64,000 bases of DNA. Source: Pseudomonas sp. GD03858 (GTDB lineage Bacteria > Pseudomonadota > Gammaproteobacteria > Pseudomonadales > Pseudomonadaceae). A program made the translations under genes and the position numbers. Numbering within the stretch: position 1 is the first letter of the stretch; every line of letters starts with the position of its first letter. Under the pieces are notes generated by a model. The model saw nothing but the letters and a program-made list of their open reading frames with translations. It made no database searches and was not told the origin of the DNA. Shown here one piece after another: positions 37,522 through 53,439 of the stretch. The DNA lies in assembly GCF_029840925.1 (NCBI RefSeq), contig NZ_JAOCDM010000016.1:1-64000 (forward strand), written 5' to 3'.

Positions 37522-38076
37522 ATGGCTGACGAACAGCTGGATGAGAAGAACCTGAATTCCGAAGAAGTTGGTGCAGCGAATGTCGATGCCCGCGTCCTGG
37601 AGCTCGAGGAGCAGCTGGCCGCGGCCAAGGATCAGTCCCTGCGCGCCGCCGCCGACCTGCAGAACATTCGCCGTCGCGCCGAGCAGGATGTCGAGAAGGC
37701 CCACAAGTTCGCCCTGGAGAAGTTCGCCGGCGACCTGCTGCCGATCATCGACAGCCTGGAGCGTGGCCTGGAGCTGTCCAGCGCCGACGACGAGACCATC
37801 AAGCCGATGCGCGAAGGCATCGAGCTGACCCTGAAGATGTTCCACGACACCCTCAAGCGCTACAACCTCGAGGCCCTGGAGCCGCACGGCGAGCCGTTCA
37901 ACGCCGAGCACCACCAGGCCATGGCCATGCAGGAAAGCGCCGATGTCGAGCCCAATAGCGTGCTCAAGGTGTTCCAGAAGGGCTACCTGCTCAACGGCCG
38001 TCTGCTGCGCCCCGCCATGGTGGTGGTCAGCAAGGCGCCATCGGCCGCTCAGCCTTCTATTGATGAAAAGGCTTGA
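37522..38076 (+). CDS. grpE: Nucleotide exchange factor GrpE
   Basis: The 184-residue product releases ADP from DnaK. It has the long N-terminal coiled coil (from about residue 25 to 90, including [16 protein letters not shown]) and a C-terminal beta domain with the conserved [12 protein letters not shown] and [25 protein letters not shown] lies before the ATG. The gene precedes dnaK by about 100 bases, and its stop codon lies within the -35 element of a second heat-shock promoter. Confidence 0.97.
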   Translation: MADEQLDEKNLNSEEVGAANVDARVLELEEQLAAAKDQSLRAAADLQNIRRRAEQDVEKAHKFALEKFAGDLLPIIDSLERGLELSSADDETIKPMREGIELTLKMFHDTLKRYNLEALEPHGEPFNAEHHQAMAMQESADVEPNSVLKVFQKGYLLNGRLLRPAMVVVSKAPSAAQPSIDEKA

Positions 38077-38097
38077 AATCCTTCCGGGCATCCCCAT
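38072..38097 (+). promoter_or_regulatory. Sigma-32-type promoter of dnaK overlapping grpE stop
   Basis: The -35 element CTTGAAA contains the TGA stop codon of grpE, and after 13 bases comes CCCCAT followed by CTA. Both boxes match the sigma-32 consensus well, so dnaK can be transcribed apart from grpE. Confidence 0.85.
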
Positions 38098-38177
38098 CTA
38101 GGTGTCAAGCATTCAAATATTACCGCAGTTGGCCAATGTAGCCGCTGCCACCCAATTCAAGTTTCGGGAGAGTTAAC

Positions 38178-40100
38178 ATGGGCAAAATCATCGGTATCGA
38201 CCTGGGGACCACCAACTCCTGCGTCTCCGTGCTGGAAAACGGCACCGCCAAGGTCATCGAGAACGCCGAAGGCGCGCGCACCACTCCGTCGATCGTGGCC
38301 TACGCCAACGACGGCGAAATCCTGGTCGGCCAGTCGGCCAAGCGCCAGGCCGTCACCAACCCGCACAACACCCTGTTCGCGGTGAAGCGCCTGATCGGTC
38401 GCCGCTTCGAAGAAGACGTCGTGCAGAAAGACATCAAGCTGGTGCCTTACAAGATCGTCAAGGCCGGCAACGGTGACGCTTGGGTCGAGGCTTCCGGCAA
38501 GGAAATGGCGCCGCCGCAGATCAGCGCCGAAGTCCTGAAGAAAATGAAGAAGACCGCCGAAGACTACCTCGGCGAGCCAGTCACCGAGGCGGTCATCACC
38601 GTTCCGGCCTACTTCAACGACAGCCAGCGCCAGGCCACCAAGGATGCCGGTCGCATCGCCGGCCTGGACGTCAAGCGCATCATCAACGAGCCGACCGCCG
38701 CCGCGCTGGCCTATGGCATGGACAAGGCCAAGGGCGACCACACCGTCATCGTCTATGACCTCGGTGGTGGTACCTTCGACGTCTCGGTCATCGAAATCGC
38801 CGAAGTCGACGGTGAGCACCAGTTCGAAGTACTGGCCACCAACGGCGACACCTTCCTGGGTGGCGAAGACTTCGACATGCGCCTGATCGACTACCTCGTC
38901 GACGAGTTCAAGAAAGAGTCCGGCATGGACCTGAAGAACGATCCTCTGGCCCTGCAGCGTCTGAAAGAAGCCGCTGAAAAAGCCAAGATCGAGCTGTCCT
39001 CCGCTCAGTCGACCGACGTCAACCTGCCGTACATCACTGCAGATGCGACCGGTCCGAAGCACCTGAACGTGAAGATTTCCCGCGCCAAGCTGGAATCGCT
39101 GGTCGAAGACCTGGTGACCCGTACCATCGAGCCATGCCGCATCGCCCTGAAGGACGCCGGTATCGACGCCAGCAAGATCGACGACGTGATCCTGGTCGGT
39201 GGCCAGACCCGTATGCCGATGGTGCAGAAGGCCGTTGCCGATTTCTTCGGCAAGGAAGCGCGCAAGGACGTCAACCCGGACGAAGCCGTCGCCATGGGCG
39301 CCGCCATCCAGGGCGCCGTTCTGGCCGGTGACGTGAAGGACGTGCTGCTGCTGGACGTCAGCCCGCTGACCCTGGGTATCGAAACCATGGGTGGCGTGAT
39401 GACCGCGCTGATCGAGAAGAACACCACCATCCCGACCAAAAAGTCGCAGGTGTTCTCGACCGCCGACGACAACCAGGGCGCCGTGACCATCCACGTGCTG
39501 CAGGGCGAGCGCAAGCAAGCTTCGCAGAACAAGTCGCTGGGCAAGTTCGACCTGGCCGACATTCCGCCGGCACCGCGCGGCGTACCGCAGATCGAAGTGA
39601 CCTTCGACATCGACGCCAACGGCATCCTGCACGTCGGCGCGAAGGACAAGGCCACCGGCAAGGCTCAGTCGATCGTGATCAAGGCCAACTCCGGCCTGTC
39701 CGACGAAGAGATCGAGAAGATGGTGCGTGACGCCGAGGCCAATGCCGAGGAAGACCGCAAGTTCGAAGAGCTGGCCGCTGCCCGCAACCAGGGTGACGCG
39801 CTGGTCCACTCGACCCGCAAGATGGTCAGCGAAGCGGGTGACAAGGTCACCGCTGAAGAGAAGACCGCCATCGAGGCCGCCGTGGTCGCCCTGGAAGCCG
39901 CCGTCAAAGGTGACGACAAGGCCGCCATCGACGCCAAGGTCGAGGAGCTGTCCAAGGTCTCGGCGCCTGTCGCTCAGAAGATGTACGCCGAGCAGGCCGA
40001 GCAACCGCAGGGCGGTGCCCAGCAGGCCGAGCCGGAAGCCAAGCACGATGACGTGGTTGACGCCGAGTTCGAAGAAGTCAAAGGCGACGACAAGAAGTAA
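38178..40100 (+). CDS. dnaK: Chaperone protein DnaK (Hsp70)
   Basis: The 640-residue chaperone has the N-terminal ATPase domain ([10 protein letters not shown] at residues 5-14, the [12 protein letters not shown] motif, and the adenosine-binding [10 protein letters not shown]), the interdomain linker region near [13 protein letters not shown], a substrate-binding beta domain and a helical lid ending in EEVKGDDKK. It folds and protects proteins with DnaJ and GrpE, whose genes flank it. Length is normal. The ATG is preceded by GGGAGAG. Confidence 0.98.
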   Translation: MGKIIGIDLGTTNSCVSVLENGTAKVIENAEGARTTPSIVAYANDGEILVGQSAKRQAVTNPHNTLFAVKRLIGRRFEEDVVQKDIKLVPYKIVKAGNGDAWVEASGKEMAPPQISAEVLKKMKKTAEDYLGEPVTEAVITVPAYFNDSQRQATKDAGRIAGLDVKRIINEPTAAALAYGMDKAKGDHTVIVYDLGGGTFDVSVIEIAEVDGEHQFEVLATNGDTFLGGEDFDMRLIDYLVDEFKKESGMDLKNDPLALQRLKEAAEKAKIELSSAQSTDVNLPYITADATGPKHLNVKISRAKLESLVEDLVTRTIEPCRIALKDAGIDASKIDDVILVGGQTRMPMVQKAVADFFGKEARKDVNPDEAVAMGAAIQGAVLAGDVKDVLLLDVSPLTLGIETMGGVMTALIEKNTTIPTKKSQVFSTADDNQGAVTIHVLQGERKQASQNKSLGKFDLADIPPAPRGVPQIEVTFDIDANGILHVGAKDKATGKAQSIVIKANSGLSDEEIEKMVRDAEANAEEDRKFEELAAARNQGDALVHSTRKMVSEAGDKVTAEEKTAIEAAVVALEAAVKGDDKAAIDAKVEELSKVSAPVAQKMYAEQAEQPQGGAQQAEPEAKHDDVVDAEFEEVKGDDKK

Positions 40101-40118
40101 TTGCTGCATGTTGTCGGT

Positions 40119-40180
40119 CAGTTCACCGCCGTTTGGCGGTGAACTGCTAGGATGTCGCCGCGCGGGAGCTTGCTCCCGCG
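40119..40180 (+). other. Two tandem hairpins between dnaK and dnaJ
   Basis: A perfect 12-bp stem (CAGTTCACCGCC/GGCGGTGAACTG, loop GTTT) and a second stem (CGCGGGAG/CTCCCGCG) follow the dnaK stop codon. Neither is followed by a T run, so they are more likely RNA-stability or processing elements that set the dnaK:dnaJ ratio than full terminators. Confidence 0.65.
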
Positions 40181-40312
40181 TTGGCGTGTCTGGAACACGA
40201 GAATTATTTACAGCATCTGTCAGGGCGCGTTCGCGTAAGTCGACAGGTGCTGACGGCATGGCGCACTGAGGCGCCGAGGTATGCCGAACGCCCCCAAGAG
40301 TGCAAATGACCT

Positions 40313-42257
<1,945 letters not shown>

Positions 42258-42274
42258 TCAGTTCGATCGGTGTT

Positions 42275-42306
42275 GGCTTCTTCGCGGGCAAGCCCGCGAA
42301 GCAGGC
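42275..42306. repeat. Short REP-like palindrome
   Basis: CTTCGCGGGCAAGCCCGCGA with the complementary continuation forms a 9-bp stem downstream of dapB. Confidence 0.65.
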
Positions 42307-42389
42307 GCCGCCGAAGTCTGCCTGTCGCAATCCTGTGTTTTAGAGACACATACGCGGTAGACCGAAAACCACAATTCCTGTAAGCTACA

Positions 42390-42412
42390 GCTTTAGTGTG
42401 TCCACTAAAAGC
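42390..42412 (+). other. First hairpin in the carA leader
   Basis: GCTTTAGTG/CACTAAAAGC pair around a TGTC loop with a single bulge. It lies about 105 bases before carA and just ahead of the terminator-like hairpin. Confidence 0.5.
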
Positions 42413-42431
42413 GCGCAGACTAATTCAGCAT

Positions 42432-42471
42432 AAAAGCGGGGTGACGTGTCCATACGTCATTCCGCTTTTTT
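42432..42471 (+). terminator. Terminator or attenuator before carA
   Basis: AAAAGCGGGGTGACGT pairs with ACGTCATTCCGCTTTT through 16 positions (two as G-U) around a GTCCAT loop, and the T run completes an intrinsic terminator. It ends 46 bases before carA, so it may stop dapB transcription or attenuate carAB. Confidence 0.85.
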
Positions 42472-42516
42472 GCAACCTGCGATCGCCCTTTCAGGCTTGA
42501 TTTACGGGAGGTCTTC

Positions 42517-43653
42517 TTGACTAAGCCAGCCATACTCGCCCTTGCCGATGGCAGCATTTTTCGCGGTGAAGCCATTGGAGCCGACGGTCAGACCGTTGGT
42601 GAGGTCGTGTTCAATACTGCAATGACCGGCTACCAGGAAATCCTCACAGACCCTTCCTACGCCCAGCAAATCGTTACCCTGACTTACCCGCACATCGGCA
42701 ACACCGGCACCACCGCCGAGGACGCCGAATCGAATCGCGTCTGGTCCGCCGGCCTGGTGATTCGCGATCTGCCGCTGCTGGCCAGCAACTGGCGCAACAC
42801 CCAGTCCCTGCCCGAATACCTGAAAGCCAACAACGTCGTCGCCATCGCCGGCATCGACACCCGTCGCCTGACCCGCATCCTGCGTGAGAAGGGCGCCCAG
42901 AACGGCTGCATCCTGGCCGGCGACGACATCAGCGAAGAAGCCGCCATCGCCGCTGCTCGCGCCTTCCCGGGCCTGAAAGGCATGGACCTGGCCAAGGTCG
43001 TCTCCACCAAGGAACGCTACGAATGGCGCTCCAGCGTGTGGGAGCTGAAGACCGACAGCCACCCGACCATCGACGCCGCCGACCTGCCGTACCACGTCGT
43101 CGCCTTCGACTACGGCGTGAAGCTGAACATCCTGCGCATGCTGGTCGCCCGTGGCTGCCGCGTCACCGTGGTACCGGCCCAGACCCCGGCCAGCGAAGTC
43201 CTGGCGCTCAACCCTGATGGCGTGTTCCTGTCCAACGGTCCTGGCGACCCCGAGCCTTGCGACTACGCGATCCAGGCGATCAAAGAGATCCTCGACACCG
43301 AGATCCCGGTGTTCGGCATCTGCCTCGGCCACCAGCTGCTCGCCCTGGCCTCCGGCGCCAAGACCGTGAAGATGGGCCACGGCCACCACGGTGCCAACCA
43401 CCCGGTCCAGGACCTGGACACCGGCGTGGTCATGATCACCAGCCAGAACCACGGTTTCGCCGTCGACGAAGCCACCCTGCCGGGCAACGTGCGCGCCATC
43501 CACAAGTCGCTGTTCGACGGTACCCTGCAGGGCATCGAGCGCACCGACAAGAGCGCGTTCAGCTTCCAGGGCCACCCTGAAGCGAGCCCAGGCCCGACCG
43601 ACGTCGCGCCACTGTTCGATCGTTTCATCGATGCCATGGCCAAGCGCCGCTGA
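42517..43653 (+). CDS. carA: Carbamoyl-phosphate synthase small subunit
   Basis: The 378-residue subunit hydrolyses glutamine and sends ammonia to CarB for arginine and pyrimidine synthesis. The N-terminal domain starts [20 protein letters not shown], and the C-terminal class I amidotransferase domain has the nucleophile in [13 protein letters not shown] and the histidine in GHPEASPGP. The start is TTG, with GGGAGG 5 bases upstream. It is in an operon with carB and greA. Confidence 0.97.
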   Translation: MTKPAILALADGSIFRGEAIGADGQTVGEVVFNTAMTGYQEILTDPSYAQQIVTLTYPHIGNTGTTAEDAESNRVWSAGLVIRDLPLLASNWRNTQSLPEYLKANNVVAIAGIDTRRLTRILREKGAQNGCILAGDDISEEAAIAAARAFPGLKGMDLAKVVSTKERYEWRSSVWELKTDSHPTIDAADLPYHVVAFDYGVKLNILRMLVARGCRVTVVPAQTPASEVLALNPDGVFLSNGPGDPEPCDYAIQAIKEILDTEIPVFGICLGHQLLALASGAKTVKMGHGHHGANHPVQDLDTGVVMITSQNHGFAVDEATLPGNVRAIHKSLFDGTLQGIERTDKSAFSFQGHPEASPGPTDVAPLFDRFIDAMAKRR

Positions 43654-43759
43654 GCATCCTGCATCAAGGCCCCGGGGCGGCTTGTGCCGCGCCCGGAAGC
43701 GCCTGACCCAGATTGTTCAAGACGGCTTGCCGACTGACCCGCGGATTTGAGTGACAACC

Positions 43760-46977
<3,218 letters not shown>

Positions 46978-46981
<4 letters not shown>

Positions 46982-47460
46982 GCATTACCAAGTACCCGAT
47001 GACCGTCCAGGGCGCTCGCGCCCTGGAAGAAGAGCATCTGTTCCTGAGCAAGACCGAGCGCCCGCGCCTGAGCCAGGCGATCGGCGAGGCTCGCGAGCTG
47101 GGCGATCTCAAGGAAAACGCCGAGTACCATGCCGCCCGTGAGGAGCAGGGCATGGTCGAGGCGCGTATCCGCGATATCGAAGGCCGTCTGCAGAACTCGG
47201 TGGTGATCGACGTCACCACCATCGCCCACACCGGCAAGGTGATCTTCGGCACCACCGTGGTGCTGGCGAACACCGAGACCGATGAAGAGGTGACCTACCA
47301 GATCGTCGGCGAGGACGAAGCCGACGTGAAGCAGGGCAAGCTCTCGAGCGGTGCTCCGATCGCCAAGGCCATCATCGGCAAGGAAGAAGGTGATACTGTC
47401 GTCGTCAAGACGCCAAGCGGCACGGTCGAGTACGAGATTGTCGAAGTCAAGCACATCTGA
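46978..47460 (+). CDS. greA: Transcription elongation factor GreA
   Basis: The 160-residue product rescues arrested RNA polymerase by stimulating transcript cleavage. The N-terminal coiled coil ([37 protein letters not shown]) carries the acidic tip, and the C-terminal FKBP-like domain ends with [16 protein letters not shown]. Its ATG overlaps the carB stop codon by four bases, so the two are coupled. Confidence 0.97.
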
Positions 47461-47878
47461 CCGGCGCCTGCGGGCGCCATCCCTCGAGGGTATCCTCTGG
47501 CAGCTGGCCCAGGTGTTCTGGGTCGGCGGCCTGTGGGTGTTCCACGTGGGGCTGGTGCCGGCGCTGAAGGTCAGTGGCCTGGCGCCGTTGCTGGTGCATG
47601 ATGTGGCCGCGCAGATCGACCGCTGGTTGATCGGCGTGGCGATGCTCGGGCTGTTGACCCAGCTGGCGGTGTTGGCGAGGGTAGATGGCCTGGCGGCCTG
47701 GTGGCGGCAATTCCGTGGCCAGATGCTGCTGCTCGGCTTTGGCGCCTGTGTCAGCTACTACACGCTGCGCTACGGAATTTCCGTGGGCGAGCGTTGGCAG
47801 ATGTTCTGCTTCCTGGTGCTGGGCTTCTCCGGCATCGTGCTGGTGGCCCAGCCGGTCCCGGTCAGGGCGCGGCGGTAA
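47438..47878 (+). CDS. DUF4149-like membrane protein (start uncertain)
   Basis: The product, about 140 residues, has four hydrophobic helices and the N-terminal pattern ILWQLAQVFWVGGLWVFHVG that resembles DUF4149-type proteins. No ATG is available near the conserved start; the frame is open through the end of greA, and a TTG at 47438 inside greA is the best candidate, so the two genes overlap. The family role is unknown. A REP pair follows the stop codon. Confidence 0.6.
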   Translation: MSKSSTSDRRLRAPSLEGILWQLAQVFWVGGLWVFHVGLVPALKVSGLAPLLVHDVAAQIDRWLIGVAMLGLLTQLAVLARVDGLAAWWRQFRGQMLLLGFGACVSYYTLRYGISVGERWQMFCFLVLGFSGIVLVAQPVPVRARR

Positions 47879-47892
47879 GCAGTCCAGGTTCG

Positions 47893-47990
47893 CCGGGGCC
47901 GCTTTGCGGCCCTTTCGCGACACAAGGCCGCTCCTACAAGAGGCGCGATCTCCTGTAGGAGCGGCCTTGTGCCGCGAAAGGACTGCGCAG
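47893..47990. repeat. Inverted REP pair (GGCCGCTCCTAC type)
   Basis: CGACACAAGGCCGCTCCTAC and GTAGGAGCGGCCTTGTGCCG are inverted copies separated by a short spacer, between the convergent DUF4149-like and yhbY genes. A smaller stem GGGGCCGCTTTGCGGCCC precedes them. Confidence 0.85.
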
Positions 47991-48007
47991 CAGTCCCATA
48001 CGCTCAA

Positions 48008-48316
48008 TTACTTGTAGCGGTGGATATTGGACAGCTGCTTGTTCGGCTGTGGGTTCTTGCGATAGATCAGCGCTTTCTTGCCGATGGTCTGCACCAGCTC
48101 TGCGCGGCCGGCCTTGCACAGTTCGGCGATGGCGGCGGCGCGCTCTTCACGGTCTTCCGAGCGGATTTCGACCTTGATCAGCTCGTGATCAGCCAGGGCG
48201 CGCTCCAGTTCGGCGATGACACCTTCATTCAAACCATTGCCCGCGACGATCAGAACCGGCTTCAGGTCATGACCAATGGACTTGTATTGCTTCTTCTGCT
48301 CGTTGTTGAGCGGCAT
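48008..48316 (-). CDS. yhbY: CRM-domain ribosome assembly RNA-binding protein YhbY
   Basis: The 102-residue product is a single CRM domain protein that associates with pre-50S ribosomes. The motif LIVAGNGLNEGVIAELERAL and the basic KALIYRKNP near the C-terminus match YhbY. The start is the ATG giving MPLNNEQKKQ; it is divergent from rlmE, another 50S maturation factor. Confidence 0.94.
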   Translation of the reverse strand: MPLNNEQKKQYKSIGHDLKPVLIVAGNGLNEGVIAELERALADHELIKVEIRSEDREERAAAIAELCKAGRAELVQTIGKKALIYRKNPQPNKQLSNIHRYK

Positions 48317-48418
48317 AATCTGACCCTTTTCGTCTGATTCTGTAAAATTGACGGGCATTTTACCCGAGGGCCTGTGGCTCCGCCCAGTCAATCACGACGC
48401 ATATCATCGAGGTGCCCC

Positions 48419-49045
48419 GTGGTACAACGTTCCAAAAGCAGCGCAAACTGGCTGCGAGAGCATTTCAACGACCCCTTCGTCAAGCAGGCGCAGAAGGACG
48501 GCTACCGTTCGCGCGCCAGCTACAAGCTGCTGGAGATCCAGGAAAAGGACAAGCTGATCCGTCCCGGCATGAGCGTCATCGACCTCGGCGCGGCGCCCGG
48601 AGGCTGGTCCCAGGTGACCAGTCGTCTGATCGGTGGCCAGGGTCGCTTGATCGCCTCGGACATCCTGGAGATGGACGCGATCGCCGACGTGACCTTCATC
48701 CAGGGCGATTTCACCAAGGACGAAGTGCTCGCCGACATCCTGCAGGCGGTGGGCGATTCACACGTGGACCTTGTGATTTCCGACATGGCCCCCAATATGA
48801 GTGGTACGCCCGCGGTGGACATCCCGCGCGCCATGTTCCTCTGCGAGCTCGCGCTCGATTTGGCAACCCGTGTACTGCGCCCTGGCGGCGACTTCCTGAT
48901 CAAGATCTTCCAAGGTGAAGGTTTCGATGTGTACCTCAAGGAGGTACGAGGCAAGTTCGACAAGGTGCAGATGCGCAAGCCGTCGTCTTCGCGGGATCGC
49001 TCCCGCGAGCAGTACCTGCTGGCCAGGGGCTTCAAGGGGGCATGA
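48419..49045 (+). CDS. rlmE: 23S rRNA 2'-O-methyltransferase RlmE (FtsJ)
   Basis: The 208-residue enzyme methylates the 2'-O of U2552 (E. coli numbering) in 23S rRNA with SAM. The SAM motif [13 protein letters not shown] and the K-D-K-E catalytic set can be traced (lysine in SYKLLEI, aspartate in SDMAPNMSG, lysine in [10 protein letters not shown], glutamate near the end). The start is GTG with GAGGTG upstream. It precedes ftsH by about 195 bases, as in E. coli. Confidence 0.96.
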   Translation: MVQRSKSSANWLREHFNDPFVKQAQKDGYRSRASYKLLEIQEKDKLIRPGMSVIDLGAAPGGWSQVTSRLIGGQGRLIASDILEMDAIADVTFIQGDFTKDEVLADILQAVGDSHVDLVISDMAPNMSGTPAVDIPRAMFLCELALDLATRVLRPGGDFLIKIFQGEGFDVYLKEVRGKFDKVQMRKPSSSRDRSREQYLLARGFKGA

Positions 49046-49057
49046 GAGGCGTTTTGC

Positions 49058-49092
49058 GGGGTTGCCGATAGTTATTTCCAATCGGCAGCCCC
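49058..49092 (+). other. Hairpin between rlmE and ftsH
   Basis: GGGGTTGCCGAT pairs with ATCGGCAGCCCC (one G-U) around an 11-base loop. There is no T run after it, so it may be a weak terminator or an mRNA processing element. Confidence 0.6.
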
Positions 49093-49239
49093 GTCTGGAT
49101 CGTCCGAACTTCGTGTAGTCTAGCTTTCACAAAGGGTTACAGACGGTGCCTGCGGATGCGTAGGTAATGTAGTAAGTTAGGGCGATGAATATCATGCGAG
49201 GCACGGCTGCGTCGTGCGCCGGCCTCAGAGGGTAGCGAA

Positions 49240-51156
49240 TTGAACGACATGGCAAAGAATCTGATCCTGTGGTTGATCATCGCCGCCGTCCTGGTGACGG
49301 TGATGAACAACTTCTCCAGCCCTAACGAGCCGCAGACCCTCAACTATTCCGACTTCATCCAGCAGGTCAAGGATGGCAAGGTCGAGCGCGTGACCGTCGA
49401 CGGCTACATCATTACCGGCAAGCGCACCGATGGCGACAACTTCAAGACCGTGCGCCCGGCCATCACCGACAACGGCCTGATCGGCGACCTGGTCGACAAT
49501 CACGTGACCGTCGAAGGCAAGCAGCCGGAGCAGCAGAGCATCTGGACCCAGCTGCTGGTGGCCAGCTTCCCGATCCTGGTGATCATCGCCGTGTTCATGT
49601 TCTTCATGCGTCAGATGCAGGGCGGCGCCGGTGGCAAGGGCGGGCCGATGAGCTTCGGCAAGAGCAAGGCGCGCCTGCTGTCCGAAGACCAGGTGAAGAC
49701 CACCCTGGCCGACGTTGCCGGTTGCGACGAGGCCAAGGAAGAAGTCGGCGAGCTGGTCGAATTCCTGCGCGACCCGGGCAAGTTCCAGCGTCTGGGTGGT
49801 CGCATCCCGCGTGGCGTGCTGATGGTCGGCCCGCCCGGTACCGGTAAGACCCTGCTGGCCAAGGCCATTGCCGGTGAAGCCAAGGTACCGTTCTTCACCA
49901 TTTCCGGTTCCGACTTCGTCGAGATGTTCGTCGGCGTGGGTGCCAGCCGTGTTCGTGACATGTTCGAGCAGGCCAAGAAGCACGCGCCGTGCATCATCTT
50001 CATCGACGAAATCGACGCCGTCGGTCGCCACCGTGGCGCCGGCATGGGTGGCGGTCACGACGAGCGCGAGCAGACCCTGAACCAGTTGCTGGTCGAGATG
50101 GATGGCTTCGAGATGAACGATGGCATCATCGTCATCGCCGCCACCAACCGTCCGGACGTGCTCGACCCGGCGCTGCTGCGCCCTGGCCGCTTCGACCGCC
50201 AGGTCGTGGTCGGCCTGCCGGATATCCGTGGTCGCGAGCAGATCCTGAAAGTCCACATGCGCAAAGTACCGGTCGGCGAGAACGTCAATGCCGCGGTCAT
50301 CGCCCGTGGTACGCCTGGCTTCTCCGGTGCCGACCTGGCCAACCTGGTCAACGAGGCCTCGCTGTTCGCCGCCCGTGCCAGCAAGCGCCTGGTCGAAATG
50401 AAGGAGTTCGAGCTGGCCAAGGACAAGATCATGATGGGCGCCGAGCGCAAGACCATGGTCATGTCCGAGAAAGAGAAGCAGAACACCGCCTACCACGAGG
50501 CGGGCCACGCCATCGTCGGTCGCGTCGTTCCCGAGCATGATCCGGTCTACAAGGTGTCGATCATTCCTCGTGGTCGTGCCCTGGGCGTGACCATGTTCCT
50601 GCCGGAGGAAGATCGCTACAGCCTGTCCAAGCGCGCGCTGATCAGCCAGATCTGTTCGCTGTACGGCGGCCGTATCGCCGAAGAGATGACCCTGGGCTTC
50701 GATGGCGTCACCACCGGTGCTTCCAACGACATCATGCGTGCCAGCCAGATTGCCCGGAACATGGTCACCAAGTGGGGCCTGTCCGAGAAACTCGGCCCGC
50801 TGATGTACGCGGAAGAGGAGGGCGAGGTGTTCCTCGGTCGCAGCGCTGGCAGCCAGCACGCCAGCGTCTCGGGCGAGACCGCCAAGATGATCGACTCCGA
50901 GGTGCGCAGCATCATCGACCAGTGCTACGCCACGGCCAAGCAGATTCTCACCGACAACCGCGACAAGCTCGACGCCATGGCCGAAGCCTTGATGAAGTAC
51001 GAAACCATCGATGCCGACCAGATCGACGACATCATGGCGGGTCGTACCCCGCGCGAGCCGCGTGACTGGGATAATGACTCGGGTACCTCCGGTAACCAGG
51101 CTTCCCAGGACGATCGTCCGGAGTCGCCGATCGGCGGTCCAGCGGCTCAACACTAA
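49240..51156 (+). CDS. ftsH: ATP-dependent zinc metalloprotease FtsH
   Basis: The 638-residue inner-membrane protease degrades unassembled membrane proteins and regulators such as LpxC or sigma-32. Two membrane helices (near residues 5-22 and 105-125) flank a small periplasmic domain. The AAA domain has Walker A GPPGTGKT at 197-204, Walker [10 protein letters not shown] and the second region of homology, and the zinc site HEAGH is at 419-423. The start TTG at 49240 is favoured by GAGGG at proper distance; ATG at 49249 is an alternative. Confidence 0.97.
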   Translation: MNDMAKNLILWLIIAAVLVTVMNNFSSPNEPQTLNYSDFIQQVKDGKVERVTVDGYIITGKRTDGDNFKTVRPAITDNGLIGDLVDNHVTVEGKQPEQQSIWTQLLVASFPILVIIAVFMFFMRQMQGGAGGKGGPMSFGKSKARLLSEDQVKTTLADVAGCDEAKEEVGELVEFLRDPGKFQRLGGRIPRGVLMVGPPGTGKTLLAKAIAGEAKVPFFTISGSDFVEMFVGVGASRVRDMFEQAKKHAPCIIFIDEIDAVGRHRGAGMGGGHDEREQTLNQLLVEMDGFEMNDGIIVIAATNRPDVLDPALLRPGRFDRQVVVGLPDIRGREQILKVHMRKVPVGENVNAAVIARGTPGFSGADLANLVNEASLFAARASKRLVEMKEFELAKDKIMMGAERKTMVMSEKEKQNTAYHEAGHAIVGRVVPEHDPVYKVSIIPRGRALGVTMFLPEEDRYSLSKRALISQICSLYGGRIAEEMTLGFDGVTTGASNDIMRASQIARNMVTKWGLSEKLGPLMYAEEEGEVFLGRSAGSQHASVSGETAKMIDSEVRSIIDQCYATAKQILTDNRDKLDAMAEALMKYETIDADQIDDIMAGRTPREPRDWDNDSGTSGNQASQDDRPESPIGGPAAQH

Positions 51157-51164
51157 GGGTATCT

Positions 51165-52016
51165 ATGAGCTTGACGCAGTACCCGACCCGGTTGCCTTGC
51201 GGCAACCGGGTTCTTGATTTGTCCCGTACCCATGTCATGGGTATCCTCAATGTCACCCCAGACTCGTTCTCCGATGGTGGGCGCTTCAGTCAGCGCGATG
51301 CAGCGTTGCGCCATGCCGAGGAGATGGTGGCGGCCGGTGCGACCCTGATCGACGTAGGTGGCGAGTCCACCCGTCCTGGGGCTCGCGCCGTCTCGCCTAT
51401 CGAGGAATTGGAGCGCGTGGCGCCCATTGTCGAGGCGATCAGCAGTCGGCTCGATGTGATCATCTCGGTCGACACCTCGACACCTTCGGTCATGCGTGAG
51501 ACGGCCCGCCTTGGTGCAGGGCTGATCAACGACGTGCGTGCCCTGGAGCGTGATGGCGCGCTCGATGCGGCGGCCGATACCGGCCTGCCGGTCTGCCTCA
51601 TGCACATGCGTGGCGAGCCGGGCAACATGCAGGACAATCCGCAGTACGAGGATGTGACAGCCGATGTAACGCGCTATCTTGAACAGCGTATGGCCGCCTG
51701 CGCGGCGGCCGGCATCGGGGCTGAGCGCATCATCCTCGATCCGGGGTTCGGCTTTGCCAAGACTCTTGAGCACAACCTCAGCCTTTTCAAACACATGGAA
51801 GCGCTCTACCGCCTGGGGCGGCCACTCCTGGTGGGCGTCTCGCGCAAGAGCATGATCGGCCTCGCGCTGGATCGTCCGGTTGGCGAGCGGCTCTACGGCA
51901 GTCTGGCCCTGGCCGCCCTGGCCATGACCAAGGGCGCGAGCATCCTGCGGGTACACGACGTCGCCGAAACCGTCGATGTCGTGCGCATGATCGCCGCCGT
52001 GCAGAGCGCCGAATAA
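51165..52016 (+). CDS. folP: Dihydropteroate synthase
   Basis: The 283-residue enzyme joins p-aminobenzoate to the pterin pyrophosphate in folate synthesis and is the target of sulfonamides. The family signatures [24 protein letters not shown] and [10 protein letters not shown] are present, as is the C-terminal RVHDVAETV. It follows ftsH by 8 bases and precedes glmM by 16, so they are cotranscribed. Confidence 0.97.
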   Translation: MSLTQYPTRLPCGNRVLDLSRTHVMGILNVTPDSFSDGGRFSQRDAALRHAEEMVAAGATLIDVGGESTRPGARAVSPIEELERVAPIVEAISSRLDVIISVDTSTPSVMRETARLGAGLINDVRALERDGALDAAADTGLPVCLMHMRGEPGNMQDNPQYEDVTADVTRYLEQRMAACAAAGIGAERIILDPGFGFAKTLEHNLSLFKHMEALYRLGRPLLVGVSRKSMIGLALDRPVGERLYGSLALAALAMTKGASILRVHDVAETVDVVRMIAAVQSAE

Positions 52017-52032
52017 GAACATTGGAGTCACT

Positions 52033-53373
52033 ATGAGCAGAAAATACTTTGGTACCGATGGTATCCGTGGTCGTGTTGGCCAGTACCCCATCACCCCCGA
52101 CTTCATGCTGAAGCTCGGCTGGGCCGCCGGCATGGCGTTCCGCAAGCAAGGCAATTGCCGGGTGCTGGTGGGCAAGGACACACGGATTTCCGGCTACATG
52201 TTCGAGTCCGCCCTGGAGGCCGGCCTGTCCGCAGCGGGGGCTGATGTGATGCTGCTCGGGCCGATGCCGACCCCGGCCATCGCCTACCTGACCCGTACCT
52301 TTCATGCCGAAGCCGGGATCGTCATCAGTGCTTCGCACAATCCTCATGACGACAACGGCATCAAGTTCTTCTCCGGTGCCGGCACCAAGCTGCCGGACGA
52401 AGTCGAGCTGATGATCGAAGAGCTGCTCGATCAGCCGATGAACGTCGTCGACTCCAGCAAGCTGGGCAAGGTCTCGCGCATCAATGATGCCGCCGGGCGC
52501 TACATCGAATTCTGCAAGAGCAGCGTGCCTAGCAGCACCAGCTTCGACGGCCTGAAGATCGTCGTGGATTGCGCTCACGGCGCCACCTACAAGGTAGCGC
52601 CGAGCGTATTCCGTGAGCTGGGTGCCGATGTCACGGTGCTGCATGCCGCTCCGGATGGTCTGAACATCAACGAAAACTGTGGTTCGACCCACATCGAGTC
52701 GCTGCAGGCTGCGGTCTTGGTTGGGCATGCGGACCTCGGCATCGCCTTCGATGGCGATGGTGATCGCGTGCTGATGGTCGACCATACCGGCGCCATCGTC
52801 GACGGTGACGAGCTGCTGTTCATCATCGGTCGTGACCTGCAGGAGCGCGGCAAGCTGCAGGGTGGCGTCGTTGGCACGTTGATGAGCAACCTGGGCCTGG
52901 AACTGGCGTTCAAGGAGCTGGATATCCCGTTCGTGCGGGCGAAAGTCGGTGATCGTTACGTCATGGCCGAACTGCTCGAGCGCGAATGGCTGCTGGGTGG
53001 CGAGAACTCCGGGCACGTCGTGTGCGCCAACCACACCACCACGGGGGATGCGATCATCGCGGCCTTGCAGGTGCTGATGGCGCTCAAGCGCCGGGGCGAG
53101 AACCTGTCCCAGGCGCGTCAGGCCGTGCGCAAGTGCCCGCAGGTGCTGATCAATGTGCGTTTCGCGGCGGGCAAGAGCGACCCACTGGAAAACCCACTGG
53201 TCAAGGAAGCCAGCGCCAAGGCGACCGAAGCCATGGCGGGGCGTGGGCGCGTGCTGTTGCGCAAGTCCGGTACCGAGCCGCTGGTGCGGGTGATGGTCGA
53301 AGGTGACGACGAAGGGCAGGTGCGCGGCCATGCCGAGGCCCTGGCCAAGCTCGTCGAAGAAGTTTGTGCCTGA
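52033..53373 (+). CDS. glmM: Phosphoglucosamine mutase
   Basis: The 446-residue enzyme converts glucosamine-6-phosphate to glucosamine-1-phosphate for peptidoglycan and LPS precursors. The phosphoserine loop is [12 protein letters not shown] with S101, the magnesium loop is [12 protein letters not shown], the sugar-binding loop GGENSGHVV and the phosphate-binding loop [12 protein letters not shown]. Length is typical. It follows folP closely, as in many gamma-proteobacteria. Confidence 0.97.
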   Translation: MSRKYFGTDGIRGRVGQYPITPDFMLKLGWAAGMAFRKQGNCRVLVGKDTRISGYMFESALEAGLSAAGADVMLLGPMPTPAIAYLTRTFHAEAGIVISASHNPHDDNGIKFFSGAGTKLPDEVELMIEELLDQPMNVVDSSKLGKVSRINDAAGRYIEFCKSSVPSSTSFDGLKIVVDCAHGATYKVAPSVFRELGADVTVLHAAPDGLNINENCGSTHIESLQAAVLVGHADLGIAFDGDGDRVLMVDHTGAIVDGDELLFIIGRDLQERGKLQGGVVGTLMSNLGLELAFKELDIPFVRAKVGDRYVMAELLEREWLLGGENSGHVVCANHTTTGDAIIAALQVLMALKRRGENLSQARQAVRKCPQVLINVRFAAGKSDPLENPLVKEASAKATEAMAGRGRVLLRKSGTEPLVRVMVEGDDEGQVRGHAEALAKLVEEVCA

Positions 53374-53439
53374 AAGAGGCTTGCCAGCGCAGATCGTGTT
53401 GGGTAAGATCTGCGCCCACTTTGACCGACGAGGTAAAGC

